Assembly: GCA_002387325.1 (NCBI GenBank)
Contig: DGIN01000067.1
Span: forward strand, 25,567-33,826
Origin: Bacteroidales bacterium UBA4621
GTDB taxonomy: Bacteria > Bacteroidota > Bacteroidia > Bacteroidales > Paludibacteraceae
Direction: 5' to 3'
Length of the DNA: 8,260 nucleotides
Made by a program: the position numbers and the translations under genes. Within the stretch, counting starts at the first letter, position 1. Every line of letters begins with the position of its first letter. Below, piece by piece: positions 1 through 7,126 of this stretch. The notes beneath the pieces were generated by a model. That model searched no databases. It was given only the letters and a program-made list of their open reading frames with translations, and was not told the DNA's origin.

Positions 1-13
1 TAACGGGTTGTTC
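1..13. repeat. Left copy of a 13-bp inverted repeat bracketing the locus
   Basis: TAACGGGTTGTTC is the exact reverse complement of GAACAACCCGTTA at 8230-8242. The core ACCCGTTA also occurs at 73-80, in the opposite orientation to this copy, and twice in the tandem array at the right end. The match is directly visible. Its meaning is not: no recombinase is nearby and the sequence outside the window is unseen. Confidence 0.5.
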
Positions 14-16
14 AGC

Positions 17-34
17 ATACTCTGCCGAGAGTAT
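17..34. other. Small perfect palindrome (7-bp stem, 4-nt loop)
   Basis: ATACTCT, then GCCG, then AGAGTAT form a perfect short hairpin or operator-like dyad. No T-run follows, so it is not a convincing terminator for an upstream gene. It lies about 70 bp upstream of the -33 element, so a protein-binding site is possible. Only the symmetry is seen; a function is inferred at best. Confidence 0.3.
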
Positions 35-81
35 AGCGATGGAATGTGAATGTCGTAGCATAGGGCATACACACCCGTTAT

Positions 82-97
82 TATGTTTTATAACATA
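82..97. promoter_or_regulatory. A/T-rich dyad just upstream of the gene 1 promoter
   Basis: TATGTT and AACATA form a perfect 6-bp inverted repeat around TTAT, ending 8 nt before the TTTG of the -33 element. Position and symmetry would suit an activator site. A/T-rich sequence produces such dyads by chance, so this is only a candidate. Confidence 0.25.
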
Positions 98-105
98 TAA
101 TAAAA

Positions 106-137
106 TTTGTATATATCCCCTAAAAGCAGTACCTTTG
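106..137 (+). promoter_or_regulatory. Bacteroidetes-type promoter of gene 1
   Basis: TTTG at 106-109 and TACCTTTG at 130-137, separated by 20 nt, fit the Bacteroides primary sigma consensus (TTTG at -33 and TAnnTTTG at -7). Transcription should start near 140-142, giving a leader of about 83 nt before the ATG at 225. It is the only promoter in the window with both elements correctly spaced in non-coding DNA, so it probably drives gene 1 and, by read-through, may feed genes 2 to 5. Confidence 0.8.
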
Positions 138-141
138 CACC

Positions 142-157
142 GTTTTTGTAGAAAAAC
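142..157 (+). other. Hairpin at the 5' end of the gene 1 leader
   Basis: GTTTTT, loop GTAG, AAAAAC make a perfect 6-bp stem starting within a few bases of the predicted transcript start. Such 5'-terminal hairpins can protect an mRNA from decay. The rest of the leader, to 224, is A/C/T-rich, looks unstructured and has no Shine-Dalgarno motif, as is usual in Bacteroidetes. Confidence 0.35.
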
Positions 158-224
158 TGACACATTTTGCAGCCGCTACAAATAACATACAACTAATATA
201 CTAACCTCTAAATTCTAATTTATC

Positions 225-1271
225 ATGAAGAAACTGTTCACTTTCTTTGTGCTGTGTTTGGCAGCACTCTCTCTCAACGCCGCTGACTATTATGTAGCAG
301 GTACGATCCCCGGCATTTCTTGGGACAACCGGGGCGAAATGGTAAAAGACGGCAATGTCTATACCTACACGTGGACTGCCACCGCTGACGGCACATACGA
401 GTTCAAAATTACAGCCTGTGCTACCGGATGGGACTGCACCAACTATGGTAATGAGACGGGTAATAATATCGTCTTCTCCTGCAAAACCGGCGATGTAGTA
501 GTCATTACTTTCGATCCCGCCATCCCAAGTATCACGGTAAGCGGTAATACGGAAACACCCGTTACGGACATCAAGTATTACGTGGCTGGTACGCTCCCCG
601 GTTGCGAATGGAACCCTACATCGCAAGAGATGACGCAAGACAGCGAAAACAAGAACCTGTGGAAATATACGTTTACTGCCGAGGCTGCTTCCTACGAATT
701 TAAAATTACGCAAGGGACATGGGCTATACAATATAACAAAAATAACATTGACGAGAACTCGCCAATCGCACTTAGTGCCAACGAAGAGAACGTGAAAGTA
801 ACTTTCGCCGCTGGACAGGCTGCTATCATCTTCAATGCCGAGACCAAAAAAATTTCTGCCAGTCAGCAAGGACAAGGTGAAACACCGATTGCTTCCACCT
901 ACTTTATCAAACACCCGTTTGAAAACAACAACTGGGAATGGCGAGAACTGAGTCCCAATGCAGACAAAACCGTTTGGACATTAAACGCCACCTATGGCGG
1001 TGCCGGCTGCAATTGGAATACCGAAGCAAGTGATACCAACGCACAGTGGATTGCGTCGCCCCAATTGGTAGGCGATCCGCAAGTAGGCGATCAGGTTACG
1101 TTCTCTCTTGACCCTGTTGCAGGAACCATCACCATTACCAAAGACAACTCACAAACCGCTCTTGATAATACAAGCCTGCAAACAACTGCCGCCAAAGTGG
1201 TACGCAACGGCGTGGTTTATATCCTCCGCAACGGTATTTTATACACCACAACAGGACAAATAGCAAAATAA
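225..1271 (+). CDS. Gene 1: secreted protein with two tandem X25/starch-binding-like domains and a Bacteroidales C-terminal tail
   Basis: A 348-residue exported protein that I cannot name. Residues 1-20 are a signal peptide (MKK, a hydrophobic core, cleavage near LNA/AD) without a lipobox cysteine. Residues 21-107 and 117-213 are tandem copies of one beta-sandwich domain: YYVAGT.PG..W, a YTYTW or WKYTF strand, YEFKIT, and a closing VTF or ITF strand. The pattern resembles the X25-type domains of pullulanases and SusE/F-like starch-binding modules, so glycan binding is an inference from fold. Residues 223-306 are a third domain beginning TYFIKHPFENNNWEWR, a pattern common in secreted Bacteroidales proteins. 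The last 27 residues (KVVRNGVVYILRNGILY, then TGQ) match a tail typical of Bacteroidales surface proteins. The ATG at 225 is preceded by an A/T-rich leader and places the signal peptide correctly. It has its own promoter, and a hairpin terminator follows 15 nt after the stop, so it may be expressed more strongly than genes 2 to 5. No catalytic domain is visible. Confidence 0.9.
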   Translation: MKKLFTFFVLCLAALSLNAADYYVAGTIPGISWDNRGEMVKDGNVYTYTWTATADGTYEFKITACATGWDCTNYGNETGNNIVFSCKTGDVVVITFDPAIPSITVSGNTETPVTDIKYYVAGTLPGCEWNPTSQEMTQDSENKNLWKYTFTAEAASYEFKITQGTWAIQYNKNNIDENSPIALSANEENVKVTFAAGQAAIIFNAETKKISASQQGQGETPIASTYFIKHPFENNNWEWRELSPNADKTVWTLNATYGGAGCNWNTEASDTNAQWIASPQLVGDPQVGDQVTFSLDPVAGTITITKDNSQTALDNTSLQTTAAKVVRNGVVYILRNGILYTTTGQIAK

Positions 1272-1286
1272 ATACTGACCCTAATC

Positions 1287-1332
1287 ACTTATTCTCCGAG
1301 TTGAAAAACTACAACTCGGAGAATAAGTTTTT
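1287..1332 (+). terminator. Strong intrinsic terminator or attenuator between genes 1 and 2
   Basis: Bases 1287-1303 and 1312-1328 form a perfect 17-bp stem around the 8-nt loop AAAAACTA, followed by a T-run (1328-1332). It begins 15 nt after the gene 1 stop and its right arm ends only 12 nt before the gene 2 ATG. It should end most gene 1 transcripts. No convincing promoter lies between it and gene 2, so genes 2 to 5 either depend on read-through or have a promoter I do not recognise. Because its 3' arm lies in the gene 2 ribosome-landing zone, it could also affect translation. Confidence 0.85.
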
Positions 1333-1340
1333 GTATAGCA

Positions 1341-3200
1341 ATGCAACATCGTTCACACTCCTTTCTGCTCCTACTGTTGTGCTTTGTGTTGATAGCAGGG
1401 AATGCTATGGCTGCACCGAGAGGCAAGTCCTCAAAGCACAAGAAACTGACACGGACATACACCAAGGCTTCGCTCATCGACGTTCTGACCGACATCTGCA
1501 AACGGACGGACTACAAACTTGACTGTTCCGATGCCGAACTTGACGAGACGATGCCCGTTACACGCAAGTTCAAAGACGTAAGTGCCACATCGGCTATCAA
1601 AAGAATACTCGGCAAACAGTATATCGTAAAAGCCAAACGCGGCACTATCTATATTACCAATGTACCCGTGCCGCCTACCACCTACCAAGTACGCGGAGTA
1701 CAGCCGTCAGACATAGCGGAAGACGAAGACAAAATCGTTTATACCTATCAAGACACTACCTACGCGGTCGCTTGCCGTACCGTAACAAAACGCATCGACC
1801 CGGAGATAACCGAACAACAGGACCTCCCCGCCAAACACTATGTACAAGCCCTCATCGGATTGGGATACGGCTCTTTGGGACATGACCTGAAGGATAAAGA
1901 CGGCAACAAAGCAGGCACCAACCGCGGAGACCTGCAGGGGCAACTGCAAGTGCAATACGCCTACTATTTCCACCCCAACTGGGGCGTAACTATGGGCGTG
2001 GGTTTCTCCGCTTTCGGCAGCCATAGTGTACTCAACAACACCACTGTCTGGACAGACATAACCGACAGCGATGGAGAAAAATACGACCACTATGCACTTA
2101 CGCACAACTGGTGCGAACAACAGATAACACACATCGTGGATTTCCCTATTGGTATCCAGTGCCAATACCCCCTCAATGACAACAACCTCCGTCTCTACGC
2201 AGGCGCAGGCATACGCATAGGCGTACCGGTTTACAGCCGGTGGGCGCTCCACAAAGGGGCATTGGAGCATCAAGGCTACTATCCGCAATGGAATATGCTC
2301 ATACGCGAGGGAGAAGGAAATATGACCGGAGACCGCGATTTCTATACAGAGCATATCGACAGTGATTGGAATACAGAACGCCACGAGTTGAAACAAAAAC
2401 CGGTTTCGCTTGCCGTAGATGCCAACATAGGCGTGATGATTCCGCTCAATCGGCAAGTGGACTTGATGTGCGGTATGTATTTCCAAATGGGCTGTCTTGA
2501 CCTCAACCCCGTCAAACAGACAGACAGACAGGAGATAGGCTGGCAGCAGACAGGCAAAACACCCGACTGCCGCAACCACACCTTTATGAACCAATACGCA
2601 GGTCTGCTTAATACCGGCCTCGCCTCTGCCACACACCCGTGGGGCGTTGGCGTTACGGTAGGCGTATCGTGGCACCGCATCGAGAAACCCAAGAAAACCG
2701 AACCTACCTTTGAGAAACTGCAAGTGTGCGACACCACGTACACTCTTGCCGCACGTACGGAAACAACCCTCAAACCGAAGAAAGAAGCCGCCAAACAGAT
2801 TGTACAGGTAATGCGCAAATCGGTCATCTGGTTTGATGTCAACTCCACCGAACCGAAATTGGAACCCGCTGACGTATTGGACAAGATAGCGGCTGTACTG
2901 ATACAGAACCCCGACCAGCAGATTGTCATCTCCGGACACGCCAGCAAAGAAGGCAATGCTCGCAAAAACCGTATCTTGTCGGAGCAACGCGCCAAAGTAG
3001 TGGCAAAAATGCTGGAAGAGAAAGGTGTGAAAGAAAACCAACTGCATGTTGAGGCACACTCGTCGGATATAGCCTACATAACCACAGACGGCACCAAACA
3101 CACCATTGCTTTGGACCGACGTGTGGAGATTATCCCTCTGGAAAACGGGCAGCCCGTTCAGGAACTGCAATTGACACAAACCGTAGAAGCAACCGAATGA
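1341..3200 (+). CDS. Gene 2: STN domain, outer-membrane beta-barrel and OmpA-like C-terminal domain
   Basis: A 619-residue outer-membrane protein. Residues 1-25 are a signal peptide (poly-Leu core, cleavage near AMA/AP). Residues 38-107 look like an STN domain, the small periplasmic module of secretins and FecA/SusC-type receptors (ASLIDVLTDIC, RKFKDVSATSAIKRIL, then GTIYITNV). Residues 166-447 alternate polar and apolar strands as in a beta-barrel (GLGYGSLG, YAYYFHPNWGVTMGVGF, IGVMIPL, and a final strand GVGVTVGVSWHRI). Residues 494-598 match the OmpA C-terminal peptidoglycan-binding fold: IWFDVNS, IVISGHASKEG, NRILSEQRA. The Asp that usually contacts diaminopimelate in GHTD is Ser534 here; the partner Arg (Arg550) is kept. 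The barrel is paralogous to the gene 5 product. Peptidoglycan anchoring is known for the family; what the barrel or STN binds is unknown. The ATG at 1341 is the first in frame after a stop at 1302 and fits the signal peptide, although it lies directly behind a terminator hairpin. Gene 3 follows after 21 nt, which implies co-transcription. Confidence 0.92.
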   Translation: MQHRSHSFLLLLLCFVLIAGNAMAAPRGKSSKHKKLTRTYTKASLIDVLTDICKRTDYKLDCSDAELDETMPVTRKFKDVSATSAIKRILGKQYIVKAKRGTIYITNVPVPPTTYQVRGVQPSDIAEDEDKIVYTYQDTTYAVACRTVTKRIDPEITEQQDLPAKHYVQALIGLGYGSLGHDLKDKDGNKAGTNRGDLQGQLQVQYAYYFHPNWGVTMGVGFSAFGSHSVLNNTTVWTDITDSDGEKYDHYALTHNWCEQQITHIVDFPIGIQCQYPLNDNNLRLYAGAGIRIGVPVYSRWALHKGALEHQGYYPQWNMLIREGEGNMTGDRDFYTEHIDSDWNTERHELKQKPVSLAVDANIGVMIPLNRQVDLMCGMYFQMGCLDLNPVKQTDRQEIGWQQTGKTPDCRNHTFMNQYAGLLNTGLASATHPWGVGVTVGVSWHRIEKPKKTEPTFEKLQVCDTTYTLAARTETTLKPKKEAAKQIVQVMRKSVIWFDVNSTEPKLEPADVLDKIAAVLIQNPDQQIVISGHASKEGNARKNRILSEQRAKVVAKMLEEKGVKENQLHVEAHSSDIAYITTDGTKHTIALDRRVEIIPLENGQPVQELQLTQTVEATE

Positions 3201-3221
3201 CACCTGTACTACCCTAATTGA

Positions 3222-5153
3222 ATGATAAATATGAAACGCATATCAATCATATTGTTTGCAGTTCTGTCGGCATATACTGTTTTTGCTGCCATACCAAGCG
3301 GAACCACTATCTATCTGGACGTATCACAGCACAAGTGCTGCTATACCACCTATATGCTACGCTCGGACGATATAGGTATCTGCAAAAAAATGACACCCGT
3401 GGCAGGATACACCGGACTCTATTCCTACAAACTCAATCGGAGCGTGAATAACAAACTGCGCTTTGCCGGCACCGACCGCACACTGCAAATAAACAACGGC
3501 GACGAACTGAACTACAACATCGATGATTTCAATCCATGGACTACCTCGTGGGTGGGCAGTTCCGCACTGTATTGCGTAGTAACGGACGAAAATGGTACTT
3601 GCAGTTGGATGGCAGAACCATTGGCTACACAAGACAGCCCTTTGGCAGATGCGAACATCACGATGGCATACAACTGCACAAAGCATAAGTTTGTGGCGGG
3701 AATATATGCCGAATTTAACAGCACACCATGCGGCGTAAAAATATCCTCGTCCGCTATGCCGGAAGACAAAGTGATAAAGAAACCGCAGTCGCCTTTGTCG
3801 TACACCGTTTCCGATGAAATAGCATTAGGCGAAACGGTAACGGTTACTCTGAGCATCTATAGCGATGTGGCTTGCACCAACAAAGTGGACGAACGCACAT
3901 TCTCAGCCATTGCCGCTTCGCAAGAATGTAGCCGGACGCACAATATCAGTTTCTGTATGGGTACCACTGCCACACTCACCGCATCGCTGGAGGGCGACAT
4001 CTACGAATGGAGTTCAACCGACCCCGCCGTCAACGGAGCCAACACACGTTCCGTAAAAATACCTACCGACAACCTCGGCAAGTACACATATAGTGTAAAG
4101 ACCTACCAAATCAACATCGTGGTTGAAAACAACCTGATGGCAGGGGGCGACTTTGAGAACGAAGGCATAGGGTTCTCGTCTGACTACTACTATGTGGGCA
4201 AAGATGTAGTGGCTGACTATGGTAGTCACGGGCAGGACATCTACACGCTAACACAAGATGTCAGCCAATTCTGGCGCGATTTTGCCTCTGTCAAAGCACA
4301 TGGAGGCAAGTACTACGGTTTCTTTGATGCAGAGAGCAAAGGCTATGCATGGAAAGCGGAGACCAATTCCTCGGAGGGTATTCATAGTCAGGACAACCCG
4401 AACCTGCAAATCAGGAAAGGGCAGAAATACTATTTCTCCTATTGGGCAGCCTTTCCTAATGCAGAAGGTACGGAGTATTTCTCCGCCACACCGGCTACAC
4501 TGCAATTCTTGATTTCGTACCTCAACAAAGACGGGAACCGCATTACCGAAAAATTAGGCGACCCGTACACATTATCCAACAACGACCATAACTGGCATCA
4601 GCAAACGGTAATCTGGACCGCACCTGCCAGTTCCGCAGAGGTTATGATTGCCGTATATGATACTGTTACTTCATGGCGGGGCAACGACTTCTGCTTGGAT
4701 GACATTATGTTCCAAAATGTATCTTACTCCGAGACAAATGTGGCGTTTACCGACTATTTCGAGGTAACCGTACGTGATTGCGACCTGCCTGAACCGTGTG
4801 CAGTACCTGTCTATCGCAAATGGAATGATTTCCTGTTTGTGGACAACAGCGATTCTATCTACACGGAATACCAATGGTACTGCAATGGAAAAGCCATTGA
4901 AATTGGGGGAAACGCCCAGTATTACCGTATATCCGAACCCAATGATACAGACGAATACTATGTTTTGCTCAACGGCAGCATCAAGTCGTGTTCCACCACA
5001 ATCGCCAATGCAGACAAGTCTGTTGATAGCAAACCCTATCCTACCAAACAGATGGTAGCCAAACGGGTCTATGTATTGTCCCCCGATTTCCGGTTGGTGG
5101 TAACATACTTTGACGATGGTAGTACCGAAACAGAAAAACAACTACGTTTCTAA
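3222..5153 (+). CDS. Gene 3: secreted jelly-roll (carbohydrate-binding-like) protein with YQWY module, paralogue of gene 4
   Basis: A 643-residue exported protein of unknown function. The signal peptide is MKRISIILFAVLSAYTVFA, with cleavage before AIPSG. A second ATG at 3231 gives the more typical start (MKRIS), so the true start may be three codons downstream. Residues 24-135 form an N-terminal domain with paired cysteines that I do not recognise; it begins TTIYLDVSQHKCCYTTY and could be a sandwich module. Residues 140-235 carry a short sandwich-like segment, and 237-300 an Ig/PKD-like segment (CMGTTATLTA, YEWSS). Residues 302-510 are a jelly roll in the style of CBM4/9 or galactose-binding domains: NNLMAGGDFE at the start, GYAWKAET, YYFSYW, GNDFCLDDIMFQN at the end. 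Residues 530-600 hold a KWNDFLFVDNSD and YQWYCNG module seen in Bacteroidetes surface proteins. The final 35 residues are a tail shared with gene 4. There is no lipobox and no transmembrane helix beyond the signal. A surface adhesin or glycan-binding role is inferred; it lies 21 nt after gene 2 and 11 nt before gene 4. Confidence 0.88.
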   Translation: MINMKRISIILFAVLSAYTVFAAIPSGTTIYLDVSQHKCCYTTYMLRSDDIGICKKMTPVAGYTGLYSYKLNRSVNNKLRFAGTDRTLQINNGDELNYNIDDFNPWTTSWVGSSALYCVVTDENGTCSWMAEPLATQDSPLADANITMAYNCTKHKFVAGIYAEFNSTPCGVKISSSAMPEDKVIKKPQSPLSYTVSDEIALGETVTVTLSIYSDVACTNKVDERTFSAIAASQECSRTHNISFCMGTTATLTASLEGDIYEWSSTDPAVNGANTRSVKIPTDNLGKYTYSVKTYQINIVVENNLMAGGDFENEGIGFSSDYYYVGKDVVADYGSHGQDIYTLTQDVSQFWRDFASVKAHGGKYYGFFDAESKGYAWKAETNSSEGIHSQDNPNLQIRKGQKYYFSYWAAFPNAEGTEYFSATPATLQFLISYLNKDGNRITEKLGDPYTLSNNDHNWHQQTVIWTAPASSAEVMIAVYDTVTSWRGNDFCLDDIMFQNVSYSETNVAFTDYFEVTVRDCDLPEPCAVPVYRKWNDFLFVDNSDSIYTEYQWYCNGKAIEIGGNAQYYRISEPNDTDEYYVLLNGSIKSCSTTIANADKSVDSKPYPTKQMVAKRVYVLSPDFRLVVTYFDDGSTETEKQLRF

Positions 5154-5164
5154 CAGATTATCCT

Positions 5165-7126
5165 ATGTTCAGACGGCTTCTGCATACAATCACCGTTTGT
5201 GCGTTGCTTGTTGTCATTGTGGCAACAAGCAATGCACAAACGGTTTATTCACTACACAATACTGTGGTAGATACTACACGTATGACAGGCTGCGAGGGAG
5301 AGGATGTCTTCTTACGGGGGGCAGAGAATACATCGGAGTCGTCCTATCTGTGGCAACAAATAGAACTCGGAAAAAATATCACCATACCATACCCCGGTAG
5401 GACTTACACTTATACTGTCGGCAACACGACCGACACCATAGTATGCGAGGTGGTAACCACTACGGTTTATGCCAAAAACAATCTGATGGCAAGCGGTGAT
5501 TTTGAGACCTGCCCGCCCGATTTCGAATCGGATTACCAGTACGCTTTCGACTGGGACAAATCAAAAGGCTGCAATTATAACAGCAGCAATTTTTATAGTG
5601 AATGTCCCGGAAATTATAAGAGTAACATCTATGCCATTACGGCAAATGCCAATACGTTCTGGCGCAATTATCAGGTACGGCGACCGCATGGCGGACAGTA
5701 TTTTGCATTGTTTGATGCCGGAAAAGAGGGATATGCGTGGAAAGCCGAAACAACGAAAGGCAACCCTAATCTGAAACTGCAAAAAGATTCCACCTACCTG
5801 TTTTCGTATTGGGTCGCCCACCCCAATGCAAACAATGAAAGCAACTCCCCTGCAGAACTGCAGTTCGTACTGATACTGCGCAACGGTACCCTGAAAGCCG
5901 ATACTGTGGATTTGGGTGCTCCGCACAAACTTTATCAGGGTACGGAAAAAGACAAGGACTGGCACAAAGTGGAGGTACAATGGACCAACACATTACGCGA
6001 TTGCGATGATGTGATAATCGGTGTGTACGACCGAAACGGTGATGCCGGTGTAGGTAACGATTTCTGCTTGGACGACATTATGTTCCAGAACACCGCCTAT
6101 ATATCTACGGAGGTGTTGTACCGCACGGTATTTATTGTCCGTCCGAAACCACAAGCCGAGTGCTGTCCGACTGTATTGAACGGCAATCCGGTAGATACTA
6201 CGGTTTGCCTGCAAGACCTGCCTTTTGTTTGGCAAAAGACCATCTATGGTGAGACATTCCGTATCCGTATTGAAAATACCGATGCCACAGGCACTTGCAA
6301 AGTGGATACGGTTGTCAAGTATAAAACTGCCCATATCGGTTGTGACAGTATCCGCTTTGCTTTCCGTGTCCACACGCAAGACTGCCATACCTGTCCGCCC
6401 GTGGTGGAAGCCGCACCTGTGGACACCGTAGTCTGCTATGATACGCCATTTCCTTTCCAATGGAGAGGATATTCTTTCAATAGTCCTAATGCTATGGGGA
6501 TAAGCACAGTCAATTCTGTTATAAAGTCGCTATCCGACCCCGCTTGCGACAGTTTGAGTCTGACCTTCCGTATTCGGTGCACTGCGCAACCGGTAGAAGA
6601 CAATACCGATGTGTCTCTCTGCGAAGACGAACTGCCCTACCAATGGATATGGCTGTCGCAGCCTATCCGCCAAGCGGGCGATTACCTATATACGGAAAAG
6701 ACGGTACAAGGGTGCGATTCCATACGGCATACCCTGCATCTGTCCATTATACCAAACATTATACAGTATAAGAAATGGGCTGACGTGGTCTTTATACCGG
6801 ATTCTGCCGGGCGATATACTTCCTATCAATGGTATCACAACGCGCAACCGATTGCCAATGCCGTTGAGCAGTTTTACCACGCCCCTGAAGGATTAAGCGG
6901 GCTGTATCATTGTGTTATGCAAACAGTAGATGGCACAACGGAACAGTCATGTCCTCAAGATTTTGATGCCATTGCCCGTTCCGCAGATGAGAATGCGGGA
7001 GCCGAACCGGTGCGCCGCATAGTGACTCAGCGTACAATGTGGATAAGCCCTGTTTTCCGTGTAAAAATAACCACCTATTCCGATAATACTATTCAAGCCG
7101 AGAAACAATGCGTAATTCAGCACTGA
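5165..7126 (+). CDS. Gene 4: secreted jelly-roll protein with three Cys-rich GCDS repeats, paralogue of gene 3
   Basis: A 653-residue exported protein of unknown function. Residues 1-24 are a signal peptide (MFRRLL, hydrophobic core, cleavage near SNA/QT). Residues 42-100 are a short Ig/PKD-like segment. Residues 104-325 align with the jelly roll of gene 3: NNLMASGDFE, FWRNYQV, HGGQYFALFDAG, GYAWKAET, YLFSYW, GNDFCLDDIMFQN. Residues 342-407, 418-472 and 480-528 are three degenerate repeats of the Bacteroidetes surface type (C348, W356, GCDSI at 392-396; C424, W433, CDS at 461-463; C486, W494, GCDSI at 516-520). Gene 3 lacks them. Residues 535-600 form the same KWAD and YQWYHNA module, followed by a basic tail shared with gene 3. 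The paired cysteines suit disulphides outside the cytoplasm. The ATG at 5165 follows the gene 3 stop by 11 nt, has no Shine-Dalgarno motif, and gives the signal peptide directly. The 3' end overlaps gene 5 by 19 nt. Surface adhesion or glycan binding is an inference. Confidence 0.88.
   Translation: MFRRLLHTITVCALLVVIVATSNAQTVYSLHNTVVDTTRMTGCEGEDVFLRGAENTSESSYLWQQIELGKNITIPYPGRTYTYTVGNTTDTIVCEVVTTTVYAKNNLMASGDFETCPPDFESDYQYAFDWDKSKGCNYNSSNFYSECPGNYKSNIYAITANANTFWRNYQVRRPHGGQYFALFDAGKEGYAWKAETTKGNPNLKLQKDSTYLFSYWVAHPNANNESNSPAELQFVLILRNGTLKADTVDLGAPHKLYQGTEKDKDWHKVEVQWTNTLRDCDDVIIGVYDRNGDAGVGNDFCLDDIMFQNTAYISTEVLYRTVFIVRPKPQAECCPTVLNGNPVDTTVCLQDLPFVWQKTIYGETFRIRIENTDATGTCKVDTVVKYKTAHIGCDSIRFAFRVHTQDCHTCPPVVEAAPVDTVVCYDTPFPFQWRGYSFNSPNAMGISTVNSVIKSLSDPACDSLSLTFRIRCTAQPVEDNTDVSLCEDELPYQWIWLSQPIRQAGDYLYTEKTVQGCDSIRHTLHLSIIPNIIQYKKWADVVFIPDSAGRYTSYQWYHNAQPIANAVEQFYHAPEGLSGLYHCVMQTVDGTTEQSCPQDFDAIARSADENAGAEPVRRIVTQRTMWISPVFRVKITTYSDNTIQAEKQCVIQH

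Noticed and set aside
3..185. An open frame from the left edge that could be the tail of an upstream gene
   Set aside because: It runs through the A/T-rich promoter elements and into the leader of gene 1, and its translation is rich in Cys and His without any recognisable pattern.
201..914. A 237-codon minus-strand open frame opposite gene 1
   Set aside because: It runs against two clear duplicated domains and has low-complexity, unfamiliar content; treated as a shadow.
225..1271. Naming gene 1 SusE or SusF
   Set aside because: It lacks a lipoprotein signal and a susC/susD neighbourhood; only the sandwich-like domains are similar.
1324..1333. TAAGTTTTTG as a promoter -7 element for gene 2
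   Set aside because: It has one mismatch or wrong spacing relative to TAnnTTTG, no TTTG at the right distance upstream, and is better explained as the hairpin arm and T-run of the terminator.
1707..3203. A 498-codon open frame on the minus strand opposite gene 2
   Set aside because: It mirrors the codons of gene 2, has no domain or signal peptide I recognise, and is covered by a well-supported STN/barrel/OmpA gene on the other strand.
3686..3693. TAAGTTTG inside gene 3, a perfect -7 consensus
   Set aside because: It lies in the middle of a coding region with no suitable -33 element checked and no downstream start it would serve; short motifs of this kind occur by chance.
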